Positions 9,436-18,877 are shown, counted from the stretch's first letter. The stretch: 64,000 nt of DNA from Leucobacter sp. wl10 (GCF_003569785.1 NZ_KZ983993.1:1-64000); one strand, 5' to 3'. A program made the numbers and translations. The notes: generated by a model not told the origin, from the sequence alone.

Positions 9436-10089
9436 TCAGCTCGCGGCCGAACCCACCCTGAGGCGGTCGTGCGTGTTGAGCGCGAGGAAGGCGAGCGCGG
9501 CGAGTGCGCCGCCGACGAGGGGTGCGAGCACGTAGAGCCACAGGTTGCTCCAGGCGAAGTCCCCGTGGACCGCGAGTCCGAAGGCCACGGCCGGGTTGAA
9601 GCCGCCGCCCGAGACGGGGCCGACGGTGGCGGCGCCGATGAACACGGTGGTGCCGATCGCGAGGCCGTAGAAGGAGTTGTCGGCGCTGTCCTTCGAGGTG
9701 GCGACGTTGAGTACGACGTACACGAGCACGAAGGTGACGACGAGCTCGCCGATGAAGGCGGGGCCGACCTCGATGGCGACGGTCTCGGTGGCGCGCGGCC
9801 ACAGGGCCGTGGCGAGGAGGGCGCCGATCGCGCCGCCGACCAGCTGCGCGACGACGTAGGCGATGAAGTCGCCGAGGCTCAGCGCGCCGCGGATGAGCGC
9901 TCCGAGCGAGACGGCGGGATTGAGGTGTGCGCCCGAGAGATGGCCGGTCGCGTAGACGAGCACCATCAGCGTGAAGCCGATCACGAGCGGGGTGAAGTCG
10001 CCCGCGTTGTTGATCGCGCCGACGATGGCGAAGACGAACAGAAGGGTCGCGAGGGCTTCAGCGACCGCGTTGCGTACCGTACCGGTCAT
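9436..10089 (-). CDS. MIP-family aquaporin/glycerol channel
   Basis: A 217-residue membrane channel with six hydrophobic helices and both half-helix NPA motifs of the MIP family (HLNPAVSLG in the first half, GGFNPAVAFG in the second). The second-half selectivity residues favour a water-type (AqpZ-like) pore, but this is not certain. I start at 10089 (MTGTVRN) because AGGAAAG lies 10 nt upstream; an in-frame ATG at 10113 would place that purine tract inside the gene. It stands alone on the minus strand, divergent from a GntR regulator gene, with its own terminator. Confidence 0.88.
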   Translation of the reverse strand: MTGTVRNAVAEALATLLFVFAIVGAINNAGDFTPLVIGFTLMVLVYATGHLSGAHLNPAVSLGALIRGALSLGDFIAYVVAQLVGGAIGALLATALWPRATETVAIEVGPAFIGELVVTFVLVYVVLNVATSKDSADNSFYGLAIGTTVFIGAATVGPVSGGGFNPAVAFGLAVHGDFAWSNLWLYVLAPLVGGALAALAFLALNTHDRLRVGSAAS

Positions 10090-10268
10090 TTTCGGCTCAC
10101 TTTCCTGGAACATTCGGGATTTTCTCAGTTTCGTCCATTATGTCAAGGTGAGGGGCTGAAGTCAGCCCGGTCGCGCGGGGTCGCGAACGGGCGATTCGTC
10201 GGAGCGCCGAGCGGTGCGACCGTCTCGCAACCGGGGAGCGCCCAGCGGGGGGTGGTAATCTGCCGCGG

Positions 10269-11024
10269 ATGAGTGCAGCTCCCTCCGCGCCCGGTCCGGC
10301 GGGGCCCGCGCGCCGGAAGCCGGAGAACGCAGGTCGCGTAGGGGTGCCGCTCGCGCTCGATCGGACGAGCGCCGCGGAGCAGGTCGCCGATCGGCTCACC
10401 CGCCTCATTCTCGAGGGCACGCTCGTCGCGGGAGAGCGATTGCGGGAGAGCGCGCTCGCGCAGTCCCTCGGGATTTCGAGGAACTCGGTGCGAGAGGGTA
10501 TCCGGTTGCTCGAGCGGGGCCGTCTGGTTCGCTACGAGATGCACCGGGGCGCCGTGGTCGCCACGCCGTCGATCGACGAGCTCGACGACCTGTACCGCAC
10601 CCGGATGCATCTGGAGACGCTCGCCGTCGGAGCCGAGCCGACCCCGGAGCAGGTCGCCGCGCTCGAGCGCGCGTTCGAAGCGCTCGTGGCGGCGGCGCAC
10701 ACCGGCCAGGCCAGGGAGATCGTGGCCGCCGACATGGCGTTCCACTCGTCGCTCGTGGCCCGCCTCGGGAGCGAGCGTCTCAGCGCGTTCTTCGAGACCG
10801 TGGCCACCGAGATGGGGTACTACCTGCTGATCCTCTCCCACGTGGACGACGAGCCCGGGCGAGTCGACGAGGCGGTGCTCGCCCACCACCGGCGGCTGCT
10901 GGAGGCGGTGGTCTCGGGCGACGCGGAGGCGGCGCGTGCGGCGCTCGCCGCGCACCTCCGCGAGAATCACCAGCGCATCCGGCAGATCCTTGCGGCGAGC
11001 GACGATTCGGCGGGATCGCGCTGA
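10269..11024 (+). CDS. GntR-family regulator, FadR/FCD subgroup
   Basis: A 251-residue regulator. The N-terminal winged helix-turn-helix at about residues 38-105 shows SAAEQVADRLTRLILEG and QSLGISRNSVREGIRLLE. The all-helical FCD ligand domain follows, with the metal-binding pattern typical of the group (DMAFHSSLV near residue 160, and two further His in LAHHRRLLEAV and LAAHLRENHQR). These proteins usually repress neighbouring catabolic genes until a small carboxylate binds. It is convergent with the aldehyde dehydrogenase/aminotransferase operon, its most likely target (inference). TAATCT at 10256-10261 lies 7 nt before ATG, so the transcript may be leaderless. Confidence 0.88.
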   Translation: MSAAPSAPGPAGPARRKPENAGRVGVPLALDRTSAAEQVADRLTRLILEGTLVAGERLRESALAQSLGISRNSVREGIRLLERGRLVRYEMHRGAVVATPSIDELDDLYRTRMHLETLAVGAEPTPEQVAALERAFEALVAAAHTGQAREIVAADMAFHSSLVARLGSERLSAFFETVATEMGYYLLILSHVDDEPGRVDEAVLAHHRRLLEAVVSGDAEAARAALAAHLRENHQRIRQILAASDDSAGSR

Positions 11025-11110
11025 CCGCCGCTCCTCTCGACGCTTCGCTGGGGGGACGCGCGGGATCCCGATCCGTCGGATCCTCGCGGAGCGACGAGAT
11101 CGGGATCACA

Positions 11111-11156
11111 GCGCCGAGGCCGCCCGCTACGCGGGGGTCACGGGCGGCCTCGGCGC
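11111..11156. terminator. Bidirectional hairpin terminator
   Basis: A perfect 16-bp stem, GCGCCGAGGCCGCCCG (11111-11126) with 11141-11156, and a 14-nt loop. It lies between the convergent GntR gene and the aldehyde dehydrogenase gene, whose last six codons are inside the stem. Confidence 0.72.
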
Positions 11157-12616
11157 GCCAGGTTGTAGAAGCGGATCTCCTGGTACTCCTCGAGTCCCTC
11201 GCCGCTGCCCTCGCGGCCGAGGCCGGAGGCCTTCACGCCGCCGAAGGGGGCGGCGACGTTCGAGACGATGCCCTGATTGATGCCGACCATGCCGGTGTCG
11301 AGCCGGTCGGCGACCTCGAAGGCGCGGTCGATGCTCTCGGAGAAGACGTAGCCGGCGAGGCCGAAGGGCGTGCTGTTGGCGCGCTCGATCGCCTCGTCCT
11401 CGGTGCCGAAGCGCGTGATGGCGGCGATGGGACCGAAGATCTCGGTGTTCGCGATCTCGGAGCCGGCCGGCACGTTGTCGAGCACGGTGGCCTCGAAGAA
11501 GTGGCCCGGCCCCTCGGGGGCGGCGCCTCCGAGGCGCAGATCCGCGCCTCTCGCCACCGCGTCCTCGACGAGGCCCGCGAAGCCCCGCACCGCGCGATCG
11601 TCGATGACGGGCCCGAGCGTGACCCCCTCGGCGAGACCGTTGCCCAGCACCGCCTCGCCCATCCGCTCCGCGAAGCCCTCGACGAAGGCGTCGGCGATCC
11701 CGTCCTGCACGAGGATGCGGTTGGCGGCGACGCACGACTGGCCGCCGTTGCGCAGCTTCGCCACGACGGCCCCCTCGACGGCGCGATCGAGATCCGCGTC
11801 GTCGAAGACGATCAGCGGTGCGTTGCCGCCGAGCTCCATGGAGCTCTTGATGACGTGCTCCGCCGCCTGTCCCAGCAGCACGCTGCCGATGCCGGTGGAG
11901 CCCGTGAACGACACCTTGCGCACGCGTCCGTCGGCCATGAGCGCCGAGCTGAGCCCGGCCGAGTTCTTCGTGGTGACGACCTGCACGAGATCCTCGGGAA
12001 CGCCGGCCTGCACGAAGATCTCGGCCACCACGAGCGTGGTGAGCGGCGTGAGCGCGGCGGGCTTCACCACCGCCCCGCAGCCGACGGCGATGGCCGGGGC
12101 GATCTTGCGGGTGGCCATGGCCATGGGGAAGTTCCAGGGCGTGATGAGCAGGGTGGTGCCGATGGGCGCGCGCGTGGTGAGGATCGTCGACCCGCCGGCG
12201 GGGTTCTCGCGGTAGTTGCCCGACGGCCGCAGGGCCTCCTCGGCGTACCAGCGCACGTAATCGGCCGCGTACTGCACCTCGCCGTACGCTTCGGCGAGCG
12301 GTTTGCCCATCTCGCGGGTGATGACGAGGGCGAGGCGATCCCGCTGCTCGACGAGCAGGCCGTACGCGCGATGCAGCACGTCCGAGCGGTGGCGGGCGGT
12401 GGTGCGGGCCCAGGCCTTCCCCGCCTCGTCGGCTCGGGCGAGCGCGATCAGCGCCGTCTCGACGGAGTGGTCGGGCGGGGTCGCGATGACCCGTTCGGTG
12501 GCGGGATCGCGTACCTCGAAGGTGCCGGTCCCGAGGCCGAGGGGATCCAGCGCCACACTCGCGAGCGCGGCTTCGGAGCTGTCGATCAGATGCTGTTGCA
12601 CGCCTCGCAGGGTCAT
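11138..12616 (-). CDS. NAD(P)-dependent aldehyde dehydrogenase, succinate-semialdehyde type
   Basis: A 492-residue ALDH-fold enzyme. It has the Rossmann entry TPWNFPMAM, the general base Glu in SSMELGGNAPLIVF, the catalytic Cys in NGGQSCVAANRI, and EIFGPIAAI near the C terminus. It resembles GabD-type succinate-semialdehyde dehydrogenases and would oxidise an omega-semialdehyde to the acid. The ATG overlaps the stop of the upstream class III aminotransferase by ATGA. Such pairs typically turn an omega-amino compound into a semialdehyde and then a dicarboxylate. The substrate (GABA, beta-alanine or another amine) cannot be read from the sequence. Confidence 0.85.
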   Translation of the reverse strand: MTLRGVQQHLIDSSEAALASVALDPLGLGTGTFEVRDPATERVIATPPDHSVETALIALARADEAGKAWARTTARHRSDVLHRAYGLLVEQRDRLALVITREMGKPLAEAYGEVQYAADYVRWYAEEALRPSGNYRENPAGGSTILTTRAPIGTTLLITPWNFPMAMATRKIAPAIAVGCGAVVKPAALTPLTTLVVAEIFVQAGVPEDLVQVVTTKNSAGLSSALMADGRVRKVSFTGSTGIGSVLLGQAAEHVIKSSMELGGNAPLIVFDDADLDRAVEGAVVAKLRNGGQSCVAANRILVQDGIADAFVEGFAERMGEAVLGNGLAEGVTLGPVIDDRAVRGFAGLVEDAVARGADLRLGGAAPEGPGHFFEATVLDNVPAGSEIANTEIFGPIAAITRFGTEDEAIERANSTPFGLAGYVFSESIDRAFEVADRLDTGMVGINQGIVSNVAAPFGGVKASGLGREGSGEGLEEYQEIRFYNLARRGRP

Positions 12617-13902
12617 CGGGTCACCGCCGGTTCCCGCGTCGTCGCCGCCGCACCGACCGTGTCGAGCGCCGTGATCGCGGCGGAGACGATGCCGCGAAGC
12701 TCGTCGTCCGTCGTGGTGAACGGCGGGCTGATCTGGATGACGTTGCCGCGCAGGGGCCGGGCGATCCAGCCCTGCTCGACCATCTCGTCGGTGACCCGCT
12801 CCGCGGAGTACTCGGGCCGCAGCTCGATGCCGCCGATGAGGCCGGCGACGCGGCTGTCCGCGACGCGATCGTCCGAGGCGAGGGCGCCGAGCTCGGCGCC
12901 GAGGACGCCCTCGAGGTGGCGCACGCGCGCGAGCAGGCCCTCGCGCTCGATGATCTCGAGGTTCTTCAACGCGAGCGCGGCCGACGTCGCGTGCCCCGAG
13001 TAGGTGGTGCCGTGGCGGTACATCGGGGCGCCCGTCTCGTAGAACGGGGCCCAGACCGCGGGCGCCACGATGATGCCCCCGACCGCCGAGTAGCCGGAGG
13101 AGATGCCCTTCGCCACGGTGATGATGTGCGGGCGCAGGCCGTACCGGTCGGCGGCGAACCACTCGCCCGTGCGGCCGAAGCCCGTGATCACCTCGTCGAG
13201 GATCAGGAGGATGTCGTGCTCGTCGGCGATCCGCTGCAGTCCCTCGAGGTAGCCGGGCGACGGCGGGATCACGCCGCCCGTGCCCTGGATCGGCTCGGCG
13301 ATGAGCGCGGCGATGCGGTGGGGGCCGATCTCGGCGACGGTCCTGCGCACCCGTTCGATGTCGTGGGTGTCGAAGCGCGCGGTCTCGGGCACGAGGGATT
13401 CGGTGCCGTAGCCCTCGCGGTTGAACTCGAGCCCGGCGACGCTGGTGCCGTAGGCGTGGAGCCCGTGGTACGCCAGGTCGCGACTGAGCACCATGGTCTT
13501 CTCGTGGCGGCCGCGCAGCTGCCAGTAGCGGCGGGCGAGCTTCAGCGCGACGTCGATGGAGTCGGAACCGCCGCTGTTGAGGATGATCTTCGGGTCGGCG
13601 ATGGGCGAGATGGAGGCGACCTTCTCGGCCAGCTCCACCGCGCGGTCGTTCAGGTACCGGCCGAAGACGTGGTAGGTCTCGAGCGTGCGGATCTGCTCTG
13701 CGGCGACCTCCGCCATCTCGGGCCGGCCGTGGCCGATGTTGGCGTGCCAGAGGCCCGCCGTGCCGTCGAACAGGCGCCGTCCGTCGGTCGTGGTGACGTA
13801 GTTGCCCTCGCCGCGATTGACGACGAGCTGACGGCCGAGTACGGATGGCATGTGGGCTTGCGCGCTCCACAGCGCTGAGCCGGTGTCGGGGGTGGGGTTC
13901 AC
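12613..13902 (-). CDS. Class III PLP-dependent aminotransferase
   Basis: A 429-residue omega-aminotransferase. The class III signature LILDEVITGFGRTG carries Asp236, which contacts the PLP ring nitrogen, and TVAKGISSGYSAVGG carries the Schiff-base Lys265. The start is GTG at 13902 because AAGGAG lies 10 nt upstream; an ATG at 13932 precedes that site and is unlikely. The gene forms an operon with the downstream semialdehyde dehydrogenase through a 4-bp overlap. A promoter TTCCAA-17-TACAAT lies on the minus strand at 13984-13956. The amino donor is unknown; family members use GABA, beta-alanine, taurine, putrescine or aromatic amines. Confidence 0.87.
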   Translation of the reverse strand: MNPTPDTGSALWSAQAHMPSVLGRQLVVNRGEGNYVTTTDGRRLFDGTAGLWHANIGHGRPEMAEVAAEQIRTLETYHVFGRYLNDRAVELAEKVASISPIADPKIILNSGGSDSIDVALKLARRYWQLRGRHEKTMVLSRDLAYHGLHAYGTSVAGLEFNREGYGTESLVPETARFDTHDIERVRRTVAEIGPHRIAALIAEPIQGTGGVIPPSPGYLEGLQRIADEHDILLILDEVITGFGRTGEWFAADRYGLRPHIITVAKGISSGYSAVGGIIVAPAVWAPFYETGAPMYRHGTTYSGHATSAALALKNLEIIEREGLLARVRHLEGVLGAELGALASDDRVADSRVAGLIGGIELRPEYSAERVTDEMVEQGWIARPLRGNVIQISPPFTTTDDELRGIVSAAITALDTVGAAATTREPAVTR

Positions 13903-14025
13903 GGTCGGTGGTCTCCTTCGGTCACGTGGCATCGCAGAGAAACGGATTGAAATGGATTGTAGGGCAATACTACGATTCTTGGAAGATCGGGGTGGTGGAC
14001 GATGCGGCTCGCCTCATTCTTGTAG

Positions 14026-14037
14026 ATTGTTGACAGT
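14026..14037. promoter_or_regulatory. Candidate GntR operator ATTGTTGACAGT
   Basis: One half-site base differs from the palindrome ATTGTNNACAAT found perfectly at three other places. It lies 33 bp upstream of the tartrate/malate dehydrogenase ATG and just ahead of its AGGAGG ribosome-binding site. A looser variant, ATTG-5-CAAT, occurs at 13956-13968 over the divergent aminotransferase promoter. Confidence 0.55.
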
Positions 14038-14070
14038 TCACCACCAGAGCTGCTGGACGAGGAGGCAACT

Positions 14071-15132
14071 ATGGACGCTCACGTGATCTCAGTGCTCGCG
14101 GGAGACGGCATCGGCATCGAGGTGATGCCGGTCGCGATGGAGGTGCTCGACGCTGCGACGCGCGATCGCGGCGTGCGCCTGGAGTGGCGGGAGCAGCCCT
14201 GGGGCAGCGACTACTTCCGGCGCCGCGGCCGGATGATGCCGACCGATGCGATCGAGACGATGGCGGGCACCGACGCCGTCTTCCTCGGTGCGGTGGGGCA
14301 CCCGGAGGTGTCGGACGTCGAGACGCTCTGGGGCATGCTCATCCCGATCCGGCGGGAGTTCGATCAGTACATCAACCTGCGGCCGGTGCGCTCGTTCTCG
14401 GGTGTGCGCTCGTCGCTCGCGGGATCCCCCGACATCGACGTCGTCATCGTGCGCGAGAACGTCGAGGGCGAGTACTCCGCGGTCGGGGGCCGGAGCGGTC
14501 AGGGGTCCCCCTTCGAGGCCGCGTACCAGCAGTCCGTCTTCACCCGCCGCGGCGTCGAGCGCGTCGCGGCCTACGCCGCAGATGTGGCGAGAGCCCGCAG
14601 CGGGCGGCTGGTCTCGGCGACGAAGTCGAACGGGATCATCCACACGATGCCCTTCTGGGACGAGGTGGTCGCCGAGGTGGTCGGTCGCGGGGGAGGGGTG
14701 GCCCTCGAGCCGGTGCTGATCGACGCGCTCGCGGCGCGCGCCGTGCGCGCACCGCAGACCCTCGATGTGATCGTCGCCTCCAACCTGTTCGGAGACATCC
14801 TGTCCGACCTCCTGGCCGGGGCGGTCGGTTCGATCGGAATCGCCCCGAGTGCGAATCTGAACCCGGAGCGGCGGTGCCCGTCGATGTTCGAACCCGTGCA
14901 CGGCTCGGCCCCCGACATCGCCGGGCGGGGCATCGCGAACCCCATCGGTCAGATCTGGGCCGGCGCGATGATGCTGCGCCACCTGGGGCACGAGGAGATC
15001 GCGGGGTCGATCGAGACGGCCTTCACCGCCGTCGTCGAGCGCGGTGCGGTGACCCCGGATCTGGGCGGTGAGCTGACGACGGCGGAGGTCGGAGCCGCGG
15101 TCGTCGCCGAGCTCTCCGCGCGCGGCGTGTAA
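14071..15132 (+). CDS. Tartrate/D-malate dehydrogenase family (isocitrate/isopropylmalate dehydrogenase superfamily)
   Basis: A 353-residue beta-decarboxylating dehydrogenase. GDGIGIEVMP opens the fold. REFDQYINLRPVR is characteristic of tartrate dehydrogenase/D-malate dehydrogenase (TtuC/DmlA) rather than LeuB. IVRENVEGEYSAVGG and the metal-binding segment ASNLFGDILSDLLAGAVGSIGIAPSAN complete the site. It should oxidise and decarboxylate a 2-hydroxyacid such as D-malate or tartrate with NAD. AGGAGG lies 7 nt before ATG. It precedes the peptide-type ABC operon and shares a likely GntR operator with it, which suggests a role in the same catabolic island. Confidence 0.87.
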   Translation: MDAHVISVLAGDGIGIEVMPVAMEVLDAATRDRGVRLEWREQPWGSDYFRRRGRMMPTDAIETMAGTDAVFLGAVGHPEVSDVETLWGMLIPIRREFDQYINLRPVRSFSGVRSSLAGSPDIDVVIVRENVEGEYSAVGGRSGQGSPFEAAYQQSVFTRRGVERVAAYAADVARARSGRLVSATKSNGIIHTMPFWDEVVAEVVGRGGGVALEPVLIDALAARAVRAPQTLDVIVASNLFGDILSDLLAGAVGSIGIAPSANLNPERRCPSMFEPVHGSAPDIAGRGIANPIGQIWAGAMMLRHLGHEEIAGSIETAFTAVVERGAVTPDLGGELTTAEVGAAVVAELSARGV

Positions 15133-15165
15133 CGGGAGTGCTGCAAAACGGTGACGAAATCGTTT

Positions 15166-15200
15166 GATTGTTGACAATCCAACGAGCGTGAGGCTATTCT
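15166..15200 (+). promoter_or_regulatory. Promoter and perfect GntR operator of the ABC transporter operon
   Basis: GATTGTTGACAATC at 15166-15179 is a perfect palindrome. The -35 box TTGACA (15171-15176) lies inside it, and TATTCT (15195-15200) follows after 18 nt as the -10. A protein on the palindrome would block RNA polymerase. The same 12-mer occurs twice upstream of the GntR gene at 26.7 kb. Confidence 0.75.
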
Positions 15201-15250
15201 CGCCAGTATCTCGCGGAGCTGCGGGAGCACGGAGATTCGATGGAGCGGGC

Positions 15251-16903
15251 ATGCACAGTCTCGAGGTGACAGATCTCACGATATCCATTGGCGGACGCAC
15301 GATCGTCAACGGAACCACGTTTTCGGTGAGCCAGGGCCAGCGGGTCTGCCTGCTCGGCGAATCGGGGTCGGGCAAGTCGCTCACCGCGAGCGCCGTGCTG
15401 GGCCGGCTCCCCGCGAACGCGAAGGCCGAAGGCAGCATCATGGTCAACGGCGTCGAGGTGCTCGGCGTCCCTGCCTCCAAGCGACCCGAGGAAGCACGGG
15501 TCGCGATGGTGTTCCAGGACTCGGCGGTCGCGCTCAACCCGCTGGTGCGCATCCGCGAGCAGATCGTCGAGCCGCTGCGCCGCCACCGGGGCCTCGGCCG
15601 CGAGACGGCGCTGCAGGCGGCCGCCGAGCTCGCAGAGTCGGTCGGGCTGCCCGATCCCGCCCTGATCATCGAGCGGTTCCCGGCCGAACTCTCCGGCGGC
15701 CAGCGCCAGCGCGTCTGCATCGCGCTCGCGCTCGCCTGCAACACCCGGCTCATGGTGGCGGACGAGCCGACGACGGCGCTCGACGTCGTCACCCAGAGGC
15801 GCGTGCTCGACGTGCTCAAGAAGTACACGGCGGGGCAGAACACGCCCGCACTGCTGTTCATCACCCACGACTTCGCGGTCGCCTCGGAGCTGTGCAGCGA
15901 CGCCGTGGTGATGAAGGACGGCGACGTCGTTGAACAGGGGCGCATCCGCTCCATCTTCGCGGCCCCCGAGAACCCCTACACCCGCGAACTCATCCGCGCG
16001 GCACGCGCCGCGACGGTCGAGCCCTACGTGCAGAAATTCACCGAGGAGCTCGGCGAACTGCGCGCCGAGGAGGTCGCGCGGCGCCCCGCCCGCAAGATCT
16101 TCTACGACATCGGCGAGGTCAGCCGCGAGTACCCGATGCCGCGCAAGGGGCTCCTCGCGAAACGCGAGTTCAAGACCGCGCTCTTCCCCACGAGTCTCAC
16201 CATCGGCGCCGGTGAGCGCGTGGGCATCGTGGGCGTCTCGGGATCCGGCAAGACGACCCTGCTGCGCCTCATGCTCGCCCTCGACACGACCGACACCGGT
16301 GCGATCACCTGCGAGGGCAAGGAGGTCTACCCCGCCGAGGTGAGCAGGCTCAAGTGGTATCGCCGCAAGGTGCAGTACGTGCCGCAGGATCCCGCGAGCA
16401 CCCTCGACCCGCTCATGACGGTGCAGAAGCTCGTGCGCGAGCCGCTCGTGCGCCTCGGGGTGCCCGGCGACCACGACGCGATGGTGCGCGAGGCACTCGC
16501 CTCCGTCGGGCTGGACGAGACGTTCACGCGCCGCCGGGCGAACGAGCTCTCGGGAGGGCAGGCGCAGCGGCTCGCCATCGCCCGGGCGATCGCCACCCGG
16601 CCCGACTTCCTGCTCGCCGACGAGCCCGTGAGCGGACTCGACCTGCCCATGCGGGAGGCCATCGTCGCGCTTCTGCGGCAGATCTCCGAGGAGCGCGGCA
16701 CCGGCATCGCGGTGGTCTCGCACGACCTCTCGATGGTCGCGAGCCTCTGCGAGCGCACCGTCGTGATGCACGCGGGCGAGGTCGTCGAGGATCGCCCCAC
16801 CATGGAGCTGCTCACCGATCCGCGGCACCCGCGCACCAGGGAACTGCTCGACGCCATCCCGGAGCTGCATCTCGCGCACGAGGACACGACGACAGCCGTC
16901 TGA
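15251..16903 (+). CDS. ABC transporter ATP-binding protein, two fused nucleotide-binding domains (DppD-DppF type)
   Basis: A 550-residue cytoplasmic ATPase. NBD1 (residues 1-255) has the Walker A motif GESGSGKS and the signature LSGGQRQR, with Walker B in LMVADEPTTALD. NBD2 (about 275-550) has GVSGSGKT, LSGGQAQR and FLLADEPVSGLD. Both ABC halves of a peptide/nickel-type importer are thus in one chain, and each half ends with the oligopeptide-family extension (NPYTRELIRAA; HPRTRELLDAIP). I chose ATG 15251 because GGAG lies 5 nt upstream and no SD precedes the earlier in-frame start. The cognate permease and solute-binding genes follow. Confidence 0.92.
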   Translation: MHSLEVTDLTISIGGRTIVNGTTFSVSQGQRVCLLGESGSGKSLTASAVLGRLPANAKAEGSIMVNGVEVLGVPASKRPEEARVAMVFQDSAVALNPLVRIREQIVEPLRRHRGLGRETALQAAAELAESVGLPDPALIIERFPAELSGGQRQRVCIALALACNTRLMVADEPTTALDVVTQRRVLDVLKKYTAGQNTPALLFITHDFAVASELCSDAVVMKDGDVVEQGRIRSIFAAPENPYTRELIRAARAATVEPYVQKFTEELGELRAEEVARRPARKIFYDIGEVSREYPMPRKGLLAKREFKTALFPTSLTIGAGERVGIVGVSGSGKTTLLRLMLALDTTDTGAITCEGKEVYPAEVSRLKWYRRKVQYVPQDPASTLDPLMTVQKLVREPLVRLGVPGDHDAMVREALASVGLDETFTRRRANELSGGQAQRLAIARAIATRPDFLLADEPVSGLDLPMREAIVALLRQISEERGTGIAVVSHDLSMVASLCERTVVMHAGEVVEDRPTMELLTDPRHPRTRELLDAIPELHLAHEDTTTAV

Positions 16904-16966
16904 ATCTCAACGGGTTCGCGCGACGCCGCAGTCCGTCGAGCCCTCACCATCGAGAAAGGAAAGCGA

Positions 16967-18877
16967 ATGGCCATCTCCACACAAGCCGTTCCCGCGCTGC
17001 GCCGCGCACAGCGCAAGACCTCGCTCTCGGGCGGGTCGAAAGCCGTGCTCATCTCCGCGATCTCGCGCATCGTGACCATCGCGGCGGTGGTGTTCCTGCT
17101 CGGCATCCTGCCCCTGCTCTCCGGCCGGGACATCGCGGTGTCGGTCTACCGCTCGCGGTACGCGGAGGGCGAGATCGATCCGCAGGCGCTCGAGGCGCTG
17201 CGGAAGGAGCTGGGCCTCGAGAACGGCGCGATCGGCGCCTTCTTCTCCTGGCTCGGCGGGGTCGTGCGGGGCGACTTCGGCGTCTCCTGGGCGACCAGGC
17301 AACCGGTGCTGCCCGACATGCTCGAGGCGCTCGGCAACTCGCTCGCGGTGATGCTCGCCGCCCTTCTGGTCGGGGTGATCCTCGGCGGCCTCCTCACCAT
17401 CCCCACCTTCCGACGCGGCCTCGCCGGGCGCTCCGATCGCACGGGAGGCGGGCTCGCCGCCGCGTTCACCGCGCTGCCGGAGTTCCTGCTCGCCTCCGTG
17501 CTGCTCGTGGTCTTCGCGGTCTGGCTGGGGTGGCTGCCGCCGTTCGGGTGGCGCGGCATCAACTACGCGATCCTGCCGGCGCTGTCGATGGGCCTGCCCA
17601 CCGGCGGGTTCCTCGGCCGGCTCCTGTCGGACGCCCTCGCCAGCACCTTCAGCGAGCGCTGGGTGGCGACGTGGCAGGTCGCCGGCTACTCGAGAACGCG
17701 CATCGTGCTGGCGGTGATCCGGCGCACCCTGCCGGGCGTGACCGCGCCCATGTCGCTCATCCTCGTCGCCATCACGGCGGGTGCGGTGGTGATCGAGCAG
17801 GTCTACGCGATCCCGGGCATCGGCCGCGCGACCCTCGTGGCCGTGCAGTCGCAGGATCTGCCGACGCTCCAGGCGGGGGTGATCCTGCTCATGCTGCTGG
17901 CGGTGCTGCTGGGCGTCGGCGCGACCCTGCTGCGGCGCCTGCTGCTCGGGCCCGCGCTGCGCTCCAACTCGCTGCCCGCCCCGGTGCCCAAGACTCCGAG
18001 CTCCAAGTGGGGGCTGCTGCTGCCCGCCACCATGCTCGTGCTCCTCGTGCTGCTCATCGTCTCGGGCCTGCCGCGCGACCCCTTCGCGCTCGACTACACG
18101 AGGCTCCAGGCGCCCAGCTGGGAGCTGCCGCTCGGCGCCGACGCCAGCGGCCGCGACGTGCTCGCCCGGATCTCCCACGGCGCGCTGTCGACGCTCGGGA
18201 TCGGCGCGATCGTCGCCGGTGTCTGCCTGGTGATCGGCCTCGTGATCGGCATGTTCCCGAACCTCGGGGCGGGGCCCATCGAGATCACGAACGCGGCGCC
18301 CCCGATCCTCGCGGGACTGATCGTCGCCGCGGCCATGGGGCCCTCGTCGTTCGGCGCGGCCATCGCCGTCGCGGCCGTGAGCTGGGCCCCGCTCGCCGCC
18401 CACACCGCGGCGCTCGTCGCCGAGGTCAAAGCCCAGCCCCACGTCAAGATCGCCCCGGTGCTCGGGGTGGGCAAGGCGCGCATGATGCTGCGCTACGTGC
18501 TGCCGAGCGTCGTGGGACCCGTGTTCCGCCACGCGTGCCTGCGCCTGCCCGGCATCTGCCTCGCACTCGCCGCGCTCGGCTTCCTGGGGCTCGGCCCTCA
18601 GCCGCCGCAGCCCGAGTGGGGGCTCATCCTCGGCGAGGGCATGCCCTACGTCGAACGCGCCCCGCTCGTCGTGATCGTCCCGGCGGGAGCGCTCGTGATC
18701 CTCTCGATCTTCGCGGTGTCGCTCTCGAGCCTGAGCATCGACTTCCGCGGTGGCCGGATGGGCGCGAGCAAGCGTCGCAAGCCCGTCACGAGCCTCCGCA
18801 CGGCGACGACCGGCCAGACCCCCGCGGCGGGCCTCACCCCCACCGGGGCGGTCGACATCACGGCCCGCGCCGAGTAA
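16967..18877 (+). CDS. ABC transporter permease, DppB-DppC fusion
   Basis: This 636-residue membrane protein contains two permease units. The N-terminal half (residues 1-325) has the DppB layout: one helix, a large extracytoplasmic loop, five helices, and the ATPase-docking EAA-like loop ATWQVAGYSRTRIVLAVIRRTLP. The C-terminal half (about 345-610) is DppC-like, with its own docking loop VLGVGKARMMLRYVLPSV and the family motif LGADASGRDVLARI. A Pro/Ser linker (PAPVPKTPSS) joins them. With the fused ATPase, the transporter needs only three polypeptides. GAAAGGAAAG precedes the ATG. The substrate is unknown; relatives import peptides, opines or metal chelates. Confidence 0.9.
   Translation: MAISTQAVPALRRAQRKTSLSGGSKAVLISAISRIVTIAAVVFLLGILPLLSGRDIAVSVYRSRYAEGEIDPQALEALRKELGLENGAIGAFFSWLGGVVRGDFGVSWATRQPVLPDMLEALGNSLAVMLAALLVGVILGGLLTIPTFRRGLAGRSDRTGGGLAAAFTALPEFLLASVLLVVFAVWLGWLPPFGWRGINYAILPALSMGLPTGGFLGRLLSDALASTFSERWVATWQVAGYSRTRIVLAVIRRTLPGVTAPMSLILVAITAGAVVIEQVYAIPGIGRATLVAVQSQDLPTLQAGVILLMLLAVLLGVGATLLRRLLLGPALRSNSLPAPVPKTPSSKWGLLLPATMLVLLVLLIVSGLPRDPFALDYTRLQAPSWELPLGADASGRDVLARISHGALSTLGIGAIVAGVCLVIGLVIGMFPNLGAGPIEITNAAPPILAGLIVAAAMGPSSFGAAIAVAAVSWAPLAAHTAALVAEVKAQPHVKIAPVLGVGKARMMLRYVLPSVVGPVFRHACLRLPGICLALAALGFLGLGPQPPQPEWGLILGEGMPYVERAPLVVIVPAGALVILSIFAVSLSSLSIDFRGGRMGASKRRKPVTSLRTATTGQTPAAGLTPTGAVDITARAE

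Noticed and set aside
13956..13968. ATTG-5-CAAT as another GntR operator
   Set aside because: The half-sites are one base further apart than in the four better sites, so I mention it only as a weak variant.
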